The notes: generated by a model not told the origin, from the letters alone. A stretch of DNA of 15,000 nt from Cryptococcus deneoformans JEC21 (GCF_000091045.1 NC_006686.1:1052501-1067500), one strand, 5' to 3'; shown: positions 1-9,772, numbered from the stretch's first letter. Numbers and translations: made by a program.

Positions 1-3000
1 CTAAATCACCCGCAAAAGCTATTGGCGACGCCACAGAAACTCAGGATGACTATAATGAAGAACAAGAAAAGTCAGGCGGCTCGACAGCAGTGGCAGACGA
101 CGAAGAAGTGGGTGAAGATGGTCAGGTACGAGAGGGGAATGGCCTGCCCAGCGGCTCAAACACTAGTCTTACACCTCCTCCGACAAGTCCAGCGGCTCGT
201 GTCGATGTCGATGTACCGCCCAACACTGAAACGACGTCGTTATTACATCAGGACCTGGAGGCTGAGCAAGTTCAAGACGACATGGGTCAGCCCAAATCCA
301 TCAACGGCGGTGATAATGGCGGCGTTGATAATGACCAACCCCGCGAAGAACAAGAAATGGATGAAGATGATGTCTGGGAAACATATAGACGGCATCGCGC
401 AGTGAAAGGTTTTGTTCGCAAGGATGACAACGTCAAGTCAGAGTTTGGCGAAATGGAGCGCGACGACGGAGACCATCTACTGGATAATCCTGTGCATGTC
501 AACGGGGACAAATCGCACGACGAGCACCAGCACCAGCACATAGATGTTCTTCATGATGCCGACGAACCAGAAGACTCCAATCACCCACCTCGCACCCGCT
601 CGAAACCTATCCCACGCGGCATGTCCGCCATCTCCGCCTCAAACGGCAATACTCCTGCTTCTGCATCGGGATCCGACGCCAATCTTGGTCGTGCGGGGTC
701 GCGTCAGGGAAGGAGGAGAAGAGGTGAGGAGCAGTTGCTGCTTGATGATCATCTTCTCCCTGCAGAAATACGGCGCACTGCGCTTGCGGAGCGTGCCAAA
801 AAAGATGTCGAGAAAGACGAAGAGGAGGAAGTAGAGGTAGAAGAAGAAGAGGAAGGGGAGGAAGACGAGGAGGAGGGTGATGGATTAGGGGAACAAGAAG
901 AAGATGAGGAAGGAAGGGATATCACTCGTTGTGTGTGCAAACGTGAAGGTTAGTGAGGATCAGACGTATATCAGCAGAAAACGCTAACAACTATCAGACA
1001 TTGATGTGATGATGATTCAATGTGATCAGTGCAACGTTTGGCAGCATGGAGAGTGTATGGGTATATGGGGTGACGAAGAAGCTCCAGACGGTGCGTTGTA
1101 CCTCTTCTATTTTCGTTGTCTTTATGTACTCATCCTCGCAATAGAATATTTTTGTGAAGAATGTAAACCCGAACGACATCAGGCTCTGAAAAAATGGCTA
1201 CGTTCTCGAGGACGCAACACGTATGTTGCCAGTCGTACCCTTTATATCTGTATACTGACAAATCACATTTAGCTCACCATTTATTCCACCTACTCCAGAG
1301 ATCCTCGAACGTCTTCATTCTGCCAGGGACCCTTACCCTCCGACACAATCCAAAAGATGGACGGAGTATTCTAATTCCGAACCTCTGCCGCCGAAATTAC
1401 TTGCAAGGTCTCATCATAAGAAACAGCAACAACAGCAACAACAGCAGCAGCAGCAAGGACAAGAGATGTTGACCGGTACGACGGAAGGGGGTGATGGGCG
1501 AAGGACAAGAGGAAGGCAATCGTCAACCAGGGAAAAGCCTCCAAGTTCGGCTAGCGGTGTCGGCCATGGAGGTACCCCATCGACTTCCAGCAAAAAGGAC
1601 GGTAAGAGGGGAGGCCGAAAACAATCAGTGAATGGAATGGAGAGCGAGAACGAATCAGAATCTTCTCAAAACATAGGGGCGGGAACTAGTCTTTCAGTCA
1701 AGAAGAGAAGCACCATGAACTCGAGGGATGCCGCGTATGAAGAGGCCGTTAAAGCTGCGATGGAGGCAAGCCGGAAGGAAATGGCTCCTCAAGAGGAAGG
1801 AGATGTTAATTCCGAGACGAAAGAAGTAGAGGTCAAGGAGAAGGACCGAGCCAGACCTGGGAAGAGGAGAAGAAACGAGGACGAAGAATTAGACGAAGAA
1901 GAGAAAGAAGATGAAAAAGATAAGCCCAAAAAAGGAAAGCGAAAGAAAGAGGATGAGACTGGTGAGTTATCATTCATTAAAAGCAACCAACTTGGTACGA
2001 TCAGCTGACTCGCCTGACAACAGAATCTGATCCTACATCTGCTGGGCCTTCAAAACCCAAACACCCCAACCAATACACTTACCGCCCTAAGCCTCCCTCA
2101 ACAACCGGTCCCGCGGCTTCCCCTTCTCGTCGATTAGGTGGCACACCAGGACCCACTACAATCCCTACACATCACGAGCATGGTACACGCCGCGCTGGAG
2201 CTTTAGCCAATGCGCCGGTGGTTTTCCATCCTTTGTCAGAGGAAGGCGCCAGTCAGCTGAATTGGCACCTACCTGATTACCTGACACAGTTTAATGACGT
2301 GCTACCTAGCGATAGCCCTGTAGCTTTAGAAGTGCCTGCTCCGCGGGTCATGGCGTATTTGCCGAAGAATCATTTCCACAACCAGCGATACGGTCCGTTC
2401 TCCGAGGAACGGGACGCTACCGGCAAACTTATCCTTCCAGATGATCAACAGGATCGAGAAGTAGTTGGTCACCCCACCACCCAACTCGAGCCTCCAACAC
2501 GCATCAAATTTCCGGCCAAACGCATTTCAGCGGGAGACGTGAAGAAGCGCGTGAGAGCAGTGTTGGAATATGTGGGCAAAATGCAGGCGGACGAGGGAAA
2601 GAGGTTAAGAAGGGCAAAGACATTGGGCATTACTCCGGTCTCAACGGCGGCCATCAGATGGAAGGAAAGGCAACGAAAGGAAAGGGAACGCGAGGAAGGC
2701 GCAGGGGATGACGATGTGGTTATGAGCGAAGCATACGCGGAGGACGGACCTTTCCCAGCAGAGTTGGGATTAGCAACAAACCAGCCTCGCTCTGCCCATT
2801 TAATGGCAGAACTCACAGAAATGCTTATTGGATTTCAAGAAGCATTCTCAAGCAATGACTTTGCCGCATTCGAGAATGGTGCCACTGTTGGTTCTGCTCC
2901 GCCTACTCCCCAAATACCCGACACGTCAACCGTCCCTCCCACGCCAGTTCTACCATCACTTCATTCAGATCACCCTCACGGTTCATCTGCTGGGGTGATA

Positions 3001-3171
3001 TCGCGGTCGGCTGAGCGTGAAGTCGACGGCACAGAAGAGACCACAACGGAGGAAGTAGGAGCAGGTAAGGGATTGGACGTGTACAGAGCGGGGATCGTGA
3101 ATAAGGTTGTCACAATTAACAGCACTGAGCGAGACGTGGTGAAAAAGGTAGAGGAAATCACTCAGGCATGA
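1..3171 (+). CDS. CTI6: PHD-finger protein of the Cti6 type (Rpd3L complex), 5' partial
   Basis: Inferred exons are <1-948, 998-1090, 1145-1220, 1273-1961 and 2024-3171. They give 983 codons in the window plus TGA. The frame is open from base 3 and has no ATG before the conserved part, so the true start lies upstream. The PHD finger spans about residues 310-357 (window numbering) and is assembled across exons 1-3: CVCKRED, MIQCDQCNVWQHGECMGI, then YFCEECKPERH. This gives the full Cys4-His-Cys3 zinc set and the aromatic residue typical of H3K4me3 readers. Before it lies a long disordered, acidic N-terminus (D/E tract from bases 810-905). After it come a polyQ run, basic and acidic low-complexity segments, and a conserved-looking C-terminal block with RIKFPAKR and KKRVRAVLEYVG. 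Family knowledge: Cti6 anchors the Rpd3L histone deacetylase to methylated H3K4. The PHD call is firm. The assignment to Cti6 rests on the PHD subtype plus the C-terminal block, and another PHD family is possible. At >983 aa it is roughly twice as long as yeast Cti6. Confidence 0.8.
810..910 (+). repeat. Purine-only low-complexity tract coding D/E-rich segment
   Basis: This near-uninterrupted GAA/GAG/GAC run encodes an almost purely acidic stretch just before the PHD finger of the CTI6-like gene. It is coding low complexity, not a mobile repeat. The strand asymmetry also creates a spurious Ser-rich reading frame on the minus strand. Confidence 0.8.
1424..1456 (+). repeat. CAG/CAA trinucleotide tract (11 glutamines)
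   Basis: Eleven consecutive glutamine codons, mixed CAG and CAA, lie in exon 4 of the CTI6-like gene, about 40 codons after the PHD finger. The CAA interruptions should make the tract more stable than a pure CAG run, but its length could still vary between strains. Confidence 0.9.
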
Positions 3172-3500
3172 TGCGGGATATCGGGTGTTCATGATTTGTG
3201 TAGAATGTACATGGGCGTATTATTATGGGTTATATAACTGCTAATCATTGTTGTTTTTGAGCATGAACTATGTTACGTAAGAAACAGATGGGGGATGATG
3301 TCACGGCGGGGCCTGTAGGGGGATGGTGCACGTTAAACCGCTATTCTGAATCCATCTGATCTTGCATCGCCATCTGCCTCTCCATTTATCTCCTTCTCTA
3401 TTTGTGTGATCTCATCTCATCCCGTCCGAGAACAGTTAAAGCCATTGCCGCTCTCTCATCTCCAATTTCTTCAGAGACTCGGTGATGCCCATACCTCACC
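3172..3500 (+). promoter_or_regulatory. Intergenic: CTI6 3' end and BBC1 promoter/leader
   Basis: This 329-base gap holds no gene that I can support. The first part is presumably the CTI6 3'UTR; I see no AATAAA. It contains a perfect TTACGTAA palindrome (3273-3280), which resembles a Yap-type bZIP site, a CRE-like TGATGTCA (3296-3303) and a CACGTT (3329-3334). From about 3365 the plus strand turns CT-rich with repeated TCTCAT units, as is usual for fungal transcription starts and leaders. A short upstream ATG at 3485 precedes the main BBC1 ATG. Confidence 0.5.
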
Positions 3501-6500
3501 ATGTCCTACCCATATCTCGCAAGGACAACGTGAGTGGAAACCCTTTGTCGTCGTGCACGGAATATGCTAAACAGACTGCTTACCGCCCATCCTGTACCCT
3601 CCTTGATCAATATCACCATATCACATGTCATTTATTGAACTGGTTCTGTCTGGTGATTGATGTTCCTTCGGTCTTTCAATGTGGCGCCTCCACGTCAACT
3701 ATTAAAGCCTTAAATACAAGTCGCCACATGCCACCGATCTCTCTTTTGCAAAAGGCGAAACGTGTGTCATTGACTCTTATCTGCTCTCAGGAATGTGTAC
3801 GTTTATTGACAGCCGTGTGTAGAATCAGAGTGACCGGGCAATCTCCCGAGGATGAAGATTGGCTAGTAGGCGAGACCTTGGACGGCTCTCATGCTGGTGG
3901 TTTCCCAAAGGTTTGCTTAGATCGGATACAGCGGTTCTATATTGATTCTTACTAATGGGTGGACTTTTTTAGGATTTCGTGGAGGCCATCGATGAAGGCT
4001 CAGTTGAAGCAACCGAAAATGAATCCAAGACGGGGGATAACACTGCGCAACAGCTCCAACCAGTCACTCAAGATTCATCAAAGGAGTCTGAACGCCCTAA
4101 TATTCTTTCAGAGACTGATCCCAAAGCTGTAGAGGTCCCTTCTGAACTTGACACAGGATCGTCCGAGGCTCAGGCTCAGGCTCAAGCTCCAGCTCAAGCT
4201 CCGGTCCCTGCTTCCCAATCAGAAAGTCACGCCGACGATGTCTCTCGTCCACAAAGTATGAAAGATCGATTGGCCTTTTTCACTGCAGCCCAGAATAAAC
4301 CCGCTCCTCCTCCTCCTGTCAAGCCGAAACCCGCTGCTGGGGGTCTCACTTGGAGTCAGAGACAAAAGCTTAGGCAAGAGCAAGAAGCAAAAGAGAGGGA
4401 GGGTACGGTTGCTGCAAGCCCAGCAACTTCTACTCCTATCGCGGCTCCTGCACCTTCGGTCCCGGAAACTAAACCGACGGACAATGCAGAAAACAAAGAA
4501 GAGCAGGGAAGCGCCATGTCAGCCGCTGACGCGTTGACCTCGATATCCAAAGGTGGTTCATTGAAAGAACGTATGGCGGCTCTCCAAGGAGTCGGCGCGT
4601 TTGGCGGGGGGGAGAAAAAGCCTCCGCCTCCTCCGCCTACAGGTAAAGTTTGGAAACGTCCTACCGTCCAAGAAAAAGAACCAGAGTCCCAAGACGAACC
4701 GGAAGCCGAAAACCAGAGCTCTGACGTCCATGAACCCTTACCTATTTCAGATGAGCCTCGTGCACTAGAATCAGACTCCAAGGACGAGGTTGCAAAAGAG
4801 GAAGAAACGGAGGAAGAGCAGGAAAAAGCTAAGAGAGCTGCCATCGCGGCGAGGATGGCAAAGCTTGGGGCAAGAGGTCCGATGGGAATGGTGCCGCCTG
4901 CCAAGCCAGTTAAGAAACCTACGCGCGAGATGACTACAACTGCGGAAGACAAAAGTTTGACTTCTTCAGAAGCCGCTGGAGGTGATACTGACCAAGTCGC
5001 TGAAGCTCCTACGATAGATTCGAAGCCATCTGCAGCGTCCGCAAAACCCGAGTCTGTATCATCTCCCACTGATGCTCCGGTCACGGCTCCCCCAAAGTCT
5101 ATCCCGATCGCCGCTATGCCTCGCCGTACTGCTGGCCCTCGCCGTCGTACTCAGACGTCTTCCGCGAATCCGTCTTCGGATGATGTTTCTTCGCCACCGG
5201 CAGAAACTCATCCTGTTCCACTTGCTCCGACTGAAGCTCCCGCCAGTGAAGGTGTTGCAGCTCCTGCGGATACCGAAGCAGAACCGCATGACCGGCTTGA
5301 AACCGTTAATTCGAAAGGCGAACCAGTACCACCTAAACAGATGATGGTATATGATGAGGAGGCTCCATTGCAGAAGACGGAGGAACAGATGAAGCAAGAA
5401 CGAGAGGCCGAGGAGAGAGGAAGGGGTATAGGAGGACTTGAAGGTGCTGAAGCTGCTGGTATAGCTGTCTACAAGACTGGTGAAGCACGCGAGGAGCTGG
5501 CAGTCGAGTCACAAGCGTCTCAGGATGATATGACTCGTGTAGACGAGCCGCCGACTGGTTCCGATACAAGCCCGAACAAGCCGTTTGGCACAGATGCTGT
5601 CATGACTGACTCGGGTTCTGGTGATGGCAAATTGTTCTCTGGCCCTAGGTCCGGGGAGCAGTCGGTTGAAAGGGGAGGTGAGAGGGAAGATGACATGTCC
5701 TTTGCCCAGGGCGAGGTTTTCCAAGCCAGCGAATCTAGGCCTGCCCGCGCTGCTGAGAATGGTATCCCTGGCGAAAACGTCGATCCGGTGGACATTGTTC
5801 CCCTTCATCCTGCCGCAGATGAGGGATTGCCCGGTGAAGAGGACGCCCCTCCCCCACCGCCTCGGCGAGGGACGATGACGATGGAAGATATGCCTCTTGA
5901 TGAGTTGGAAAAGAAGCATTTGCAAGAAGCTCGCGAGGAACCTCCCGCTGAATCACCCGTCTCTGATGACGAGACTCATGAAGAGGAAGAGGAAGGTGCA
6001 TCCCCTTCCCCTCCGCCTAGCGCTGCTCATCCGAGAGGGGAAGAGAATCTCGAAGAAGGCACAAGCGATAGACTTGAGCAGGAAGGGAGTGAGATGGGGT
6101 CTAAAGGCGGCGATGTGGTAACAAGTCAAGCGGGAGAGGAACCAAGAGTCCCGCCGCCGCCACCTAGGATTAGAAAAGCTACATCGTCTGTCGAGCTGCG
6201 GGAGGAATCACCGACGCGGGAGGAGGCACCGACGTCGGAGGAGGAGGCACGTGCGTTTGTTACTGGTAGGTCTGTCTTTTGCTGTATATTCATTTGCTCA
6301 CACGCTTTGATGTAGAAACCCCGCATCGCTCCGAGTCGCATCACTCCGAGACGCATCACTCCGAGACACCTGCCAAAGAAGCTAAAGAACTGCCTGAAAC
6401 CCCCGCGGCGGTTGGAGAGACTACCGTTTCTCAAGAGGAAGAGGAGGATGCGGCTCGCCGATCTGGTATCGCTGCGCGAATGGCGAAACTGGGTGGGATA

Positions 6501-8220
6501 AAATTCGGGATCCCACCTCCTCATCCCGCAAAGACACATTCTGTCGATACCGCTCCCGCTGGTTCGGACTCGATACCCAGTCGGTCTGAAAATCTATCAC
6601 CCGTTGAAAAGGAAGCTCCTCTTGCTGCCAACCTTGAGCCAGAGCGACCCGAAAGAGGCGAGGGTGAGGGAAAGACAGCTAGCTCTGAGGAGGAGACGCC
6701 CGAGCAGGAAGCTGCGAGGAGGAGAGCGACACTTGCTAGATTGAGAGCCGGTGGTGCTTTGGGGTTTGGAATGTTCAATCAGCCTTCACAGAAGGAGCCG
6801 GAGGAGGTTGAAGAGAAGGATGCCACAGGGGGTGAAGAGGCGTTTGAAGAACGTGGGCCGCCGCCTTTGCCTTTAGGCCGTCCTGGTCAAGAAACACCTC
6901 TATCCACGGATGAAGATGTCGGTGCAAGGGAAGAGCAAGACGAGGAGCAAGTTGAAGATGTCCCGCCTCCGCCTCCTGCGAGGCCCGTGATCAATACGGC
7001 GTATGGAGAAGGTGATGCCCATCCTTTGTCTCAGTTTGTGCCGCCGCGCCCTGCAGTTGCCCCACCCGGATCGGCTGCGGTTCCTCTCTCGCCTGTCGAC
7101 CCAGACGGAATGTCGCGTTCGCCTGTTGAAAGCGGAGAGGGAGATGATATTCACAAGGCTGGCGCTGCTTCCATGGATGACCGCCGGCTCCCGCCTCTCC
7201 CTCCCGCTCCAGCTCCCGCTCTCCAGCAGGGAGAGTATACTGTGGGTGAAGAGAGCGGGGACGGCAATCCGCCTCCACCGCCTCCCAGGGCTGGCGGTCA
7301 CCGTATGAGCGTTCAGGGTGGGCCTGAAAGGGGTGCGAGCATGTCGGGTGGGAGCACGTCGGGAGCTGGTCGGCAGGCATCTTTGGAGCAGCCGGGATCC
7401 CCATCCGGATCGGCAGCGCCTGCTGCGTCGCAGCTGCGCATGAGCCCAGAGCCGTTTGCAGCAGGCGGCTTCGTCGCCGCGCCCAGCTCACAGACGATGA
7501 ACCTAAACAAGCAAGTATCGAGCGACAGTCAGGAAGCGCCTGTCTCGTCGTTGGGCAGACATGTTTCCGTTAGGCAAGGGACGAGGCCCGGGTATGATCA
7601 GCTGAAAGAAGCTTCTGCGACGTATGGCCAGGGAGTGGTGAGAGCGGCGCGAGGGATTTTTGCACAGGGCAAAAAGGGATTCTATGGAGTAAGTCGTGAT
7701 GTTTTGTGATTGCGAAAAGTGACTAAAATGGCTTGTATCAGGACGGAAGCCCCTCGGGTTTCGTCGCGGTCGTCATGGATAGTGCCGGTGTATCCCGGCC
7801 GTCGGAAGACTCGTGGGGCCAGGTCATCTTTGAGCAGGAGGGAGGCTCGATCCTTCGACGGTACGACGAGGTGAGTGGATAGTGAAATGGTCCGTCTGGA
7901 TCAGACTGACGACGGGGCGCGACAGCCGCGGCCTGGAGACATTGCGGCGTTTTACGATGCGAAACTAAAGGGGAAGAAGGGCCTGCACACGTACACGCAG
8001 CATGTCGGCTCGGTGGAAGAGCCGCTTGTGGGCATAGTGGGCGAGTTTGAGGACCGCAAGCACAAGGTGAGGGTGCTGCAGGTGGAGAGAGGTGTGCCGG
8101 ACGAGGTGAGCTACCGGTGTGAGGATCTGAAGGGCGGCAAGGTTGTGGTACGTGTACGGTGTGCATGCGTGTATGGGAGGCTGACTGACGGCGCTGCAGA
8201 TTTTCCGAGCTGGGGTCTAG
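3501..8220 (+). CDS. BBC1: SH3-domain actin-patch protein, Bbc1/Mti1 type
   Basis: Inferred exons are 3501-3529, 3708-3761, 3823-3910, 3973-6265, 6316-7688, 7742-7870, 7926-8147 and 8200-8220. They give 1402 aa, ending IFRAGV. The start ATG sits in an ideal ACC-ATG context. An N-terminal SH3 domain (about residues 5-65) is rebuilt across exons 1-4: KYKSPHATDLSFAKGE, IRVTGQSPEDEDWLVGE, then GGFPKDFVEAID, with the ALYDY-like, DELSF-like, DW and G-FP landmarks. A long disordered middle carries polyproline blocks near residues 168, 272, 682, 783, 1037 and 1139. It also has a repeated IAARMAKLG element (about 346 and 871, with a weaker copy near 956). The C-terminal domain (about 1250-1402; FVAVVMDSAG, SWGQVIFEQEGG, ALAFYD-like AAFYDAKLKGKK) is the end domain of Bbc1/Mti1. 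Family knowledge: these proteins bind type I myosin tails and restrain WASP-Arp2/3 actin assembly at endocytic patches. The first intron (178 nt, acceptor TTAAAG) is the least certain splice. Confidence 0.87.
4168..4200 (+). repeat. Degenerate hexamer repeat (GCTCAR) coding Ala-Gln/Ala-Pro
   Basis: Tandem GCT-CAG / GCT-CAA / GCT-CCA units in BBC1 encode an alternating AQ/AP stretch at about residues 123-133, in the disordered linker just after the SH3 domain. It probably arose by replication slippage and is a candidate for length variation. Confidence 0.75.
6322..6366 (+). repeat. Three tandem 15-nt repeats at the start of BBC1 exon 5
   Basis: Three head-to-tail copies of CGCATCACTCCGAGA are present. 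The first differs at two bases and the second and third are identical. They encode HRSES, HHSET, HHSET. The array begins seven bases after the intron 4 acceptor and stays in frame, so unit gain or loss would add or remove five His/Ser/Glu-rich residues. Confidence 0.9.
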
Positions 8221-8374
8221 GCAGAGGTTTATACTGTACATGGATATGCATATGTGTGTTGTGTTGTGTGGCAGGGACAAATAGAGTTGCGCACGGGCCT
8301 CCACCGGCCTTGCGCGCGTGGGCGATACTAGTAACTGGCTGCTGATTCTTCTCCGTCGCGATTACTCCCCCCCC
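8221..8374 (+). promoter_or_regulatory. 154-bp gap: BBC1 3' end and GPB1 promoter/leader
   Basis: This short spacer must hold both the BBC1 3'UTR and the GPB1 promoter and leader. It has a GT-rich stretch (8252-8270), an in-frame series of three ATGs opening a 14-codon ORF (8240-8284), and an uninterrupted run of eight C immediately before the GPB1 ATG. I see no TATA box. Confidence 0.45.
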
Positions 8375-9584
8375 ATGGCAGACATCCAGGACAAGATCGC
8401 GGGCGCGCGGCGGGAGGCTGACGGTCTGAAGGACAAGATCCGAGCGGCGCGGGAGCAGACAGCCGACACGAGCCGTGAGTCCCCCCCGCCGGCGCCGCTG
8501 ACAGCCAGTGCGCGCGATGGCCAGCGACACGCCCCCCCTCCCCCGCGCCGCCCTCAAGGCCCGCCGGACGCTCAAGGGCCACCTCGCCAAGATCTACGCG
8601 CTCCACTGGGCGGCAGACACCCGCCACCTCGTCTCCGCCTCCCAGGACGGCCGCCTCATCGTCTGGGACGCATACTCCACCAACAAGGTCCACGCCGTCC
8701 CCCTCCGCTCCTCCTGGGTCATGACCGTCGCCTATGCGCCCTCCGGCGCCTTCGTCGCCTGCGGCGGCCTCGACAACGTCTGCTCCGTCTACGCCCTCGC
8801 ACCCGGCGGCCAGGCCAAGGTCAGACGCGAGCTCAGCGCACACTCGGGCTATCTGAGCTGCTGCCGCTTCATAAACGACAGGCAGATCGTCACCTCGTCC
8901 GGCGACATGACGTGCATGCTCTGGGATATTGAGCAGGGCACGCGCACCATGGAATTCAACGACCATACGGGCGATGTGATGAGGTGGGCCCACCGCGTGC
9001 GTCGAGGCCGTGCTGACAGTGTTCGCAGTATCTCGCTGGCGCCGAACGCCAACCTCTTTGTCTCTGGAGCGTGCGACGCCACGGCCAAGGTATGGGACAT
9101 TCGCACAGGCAAGGCCGTGCAGACATTTACCGGCCACGAGTCAGATATCAATGCCGTCCAGTAAGCACGACCCTCCGCCATGTGCTTCTTTTGCTTATCC
9201 CCCCAGGTTCTTCCCCAACGGCGACGCCTTTGCCACCGGGTCCGACGACGCCTCCTGCAAGCTCTTTGACTTGCGCGCAGACCGTGAACTCAACAGCTAC
9301 GCCCACGACAATATCCTTCGCGGCATCACGTCCGTCGCCTTCTCCATCTCCGGTCGTGTGCTGTTCGCCGGCTACGATGACTACAACTGTAATGTCTGGG
9401 ACACCCTCAAGGGCGAACGCATCGGCGTCCTCGCAGGCCATGAAAATAGAATCAGTTGCATGGGTGTGTCTGGAGACGGGGTGGCCCTTTGTACGGGTAG
9501 CTGGGATAGCTTGCTCAAGGTGAGTCATGGATTATGGATGCAACGCAGGTGGCTGACTGGAAGCCGCGCCAGGTCTGGTCGTAA
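8375..9584 (+). CDS. GPB1: Heterotrimeric G-protein beta subunit (Gpb1 type)
   Basis: Inferred exons are 8375-8474, 8509-8983, 9029-9160, 9207-9519 and 9573-9584. They give 343 aa ending VWS, close to the 340-350 aa usual for G-beta. Residues 1-35 form the N-terminal helix that pairs with G-gamma ([15 protein letters not shown]). Seven WD40 repeats follow from about residue 54: [76 protein letters not shown] and a last blade with [11 protein letters not shown]. Each splice restores a contiguous conserved G-beta motif. Family knowledge: in Cryptococcus, Gpb1 carries the pheromone signal to the mating MAPK cascade. The protein is membrane-associated through G-gamma. Codons are strongly C-ending and exons 2-4 are more GC-rich than the flanking genes, which suggests high expression or a local base bias. 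Intron 1 is only 34 nt. The ATG lies 154 bases after the BBC1 stop. Confidence 0.97.
8475..8508 (+). other. Ultra-short intron 1 of GPB1 (34 nt)
   Basis: The donor is GTGAGT, followed by a C7 run, a CTGAC branch-like motif at 8498-8502, and two closely spaced acceptors, ACAG (AG at 8503-8504) and CCAG (AG at 8507-8508). Only the second AG gives the conserved reading TADTS-L-RAMASD. Using the first would shift the frame. The branch A would lie only about 7 nt from the used acceptor. Confidence 0.8.
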
Positions 9585-9727
9585 TTGGGCTGCTATACTG
9601 CCTTGTCTCGTTGTGCCATAATAATATCTGTCTATAGGAGGTGGCTTTGGTAATGGATGTATATACCGGGTATTCTTTCTTTTTTGTAATGCATCATCAT
9701 GATCAAGAAGCAATGGCGATATGCTTA

Positions 9728-9733
9728 AATAAA
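9728..9733 (+). terminator. Candidate polyadenylation signal for GPB1
   Basis: A canonical AATAAA hexamer lies about 145 bases after the GPB1 stop codon. Fungal poly(A) signals are often degenerate, so this is suggestive only. Confidence 0.4.
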
Positions 9734-9772
9734 GGTCCAGGGTCAATGTGGTGACGTTTGTGCGCGGGCACG

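Noticed and set aside
90..953. Start of the CTI6-like CDS at base 90
   Set aside because: The codon is GTG, not ATG, and the frame is open to the window edge, so the start lies upstream.
1424..1456. CAG/CAA run or the 15-nt repeats (6322-6366) as CRISPR or mobile-element signals
   Set aside because: Short, in-frame coding repeats without spacers, inverted ends or target duplications.
3482..3955. A 157-codon open frame as a separate small gene
   Set aside because: It runs through BBC1 introns 1-3. Only parts of it are exon, and the SH3 domain appears when the introns are removed and another frame is used in exon 2.
4356..5084. 242-codon minus-strand open frame opposite BBC1
   Set aside because: Low-complexity Ser/Ala/Gly sequence, a shadow of the coding strand's biased composition, with no domain.
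8318..8932. 204-codon plus frame continuing past GPB1 exon 1
   Set aside because: Only the [13 protein letters not shown] part is real. After 8474 it is the wrong frame of exon 2 (Arg/Pro-rich).
8328..9137. 269-codon minus-strand open frame opposite GPB1
   Set aside because: It is produced by the C-ending codon bias of GPB1 and crosses GPB1 introns. No recognisable motif.
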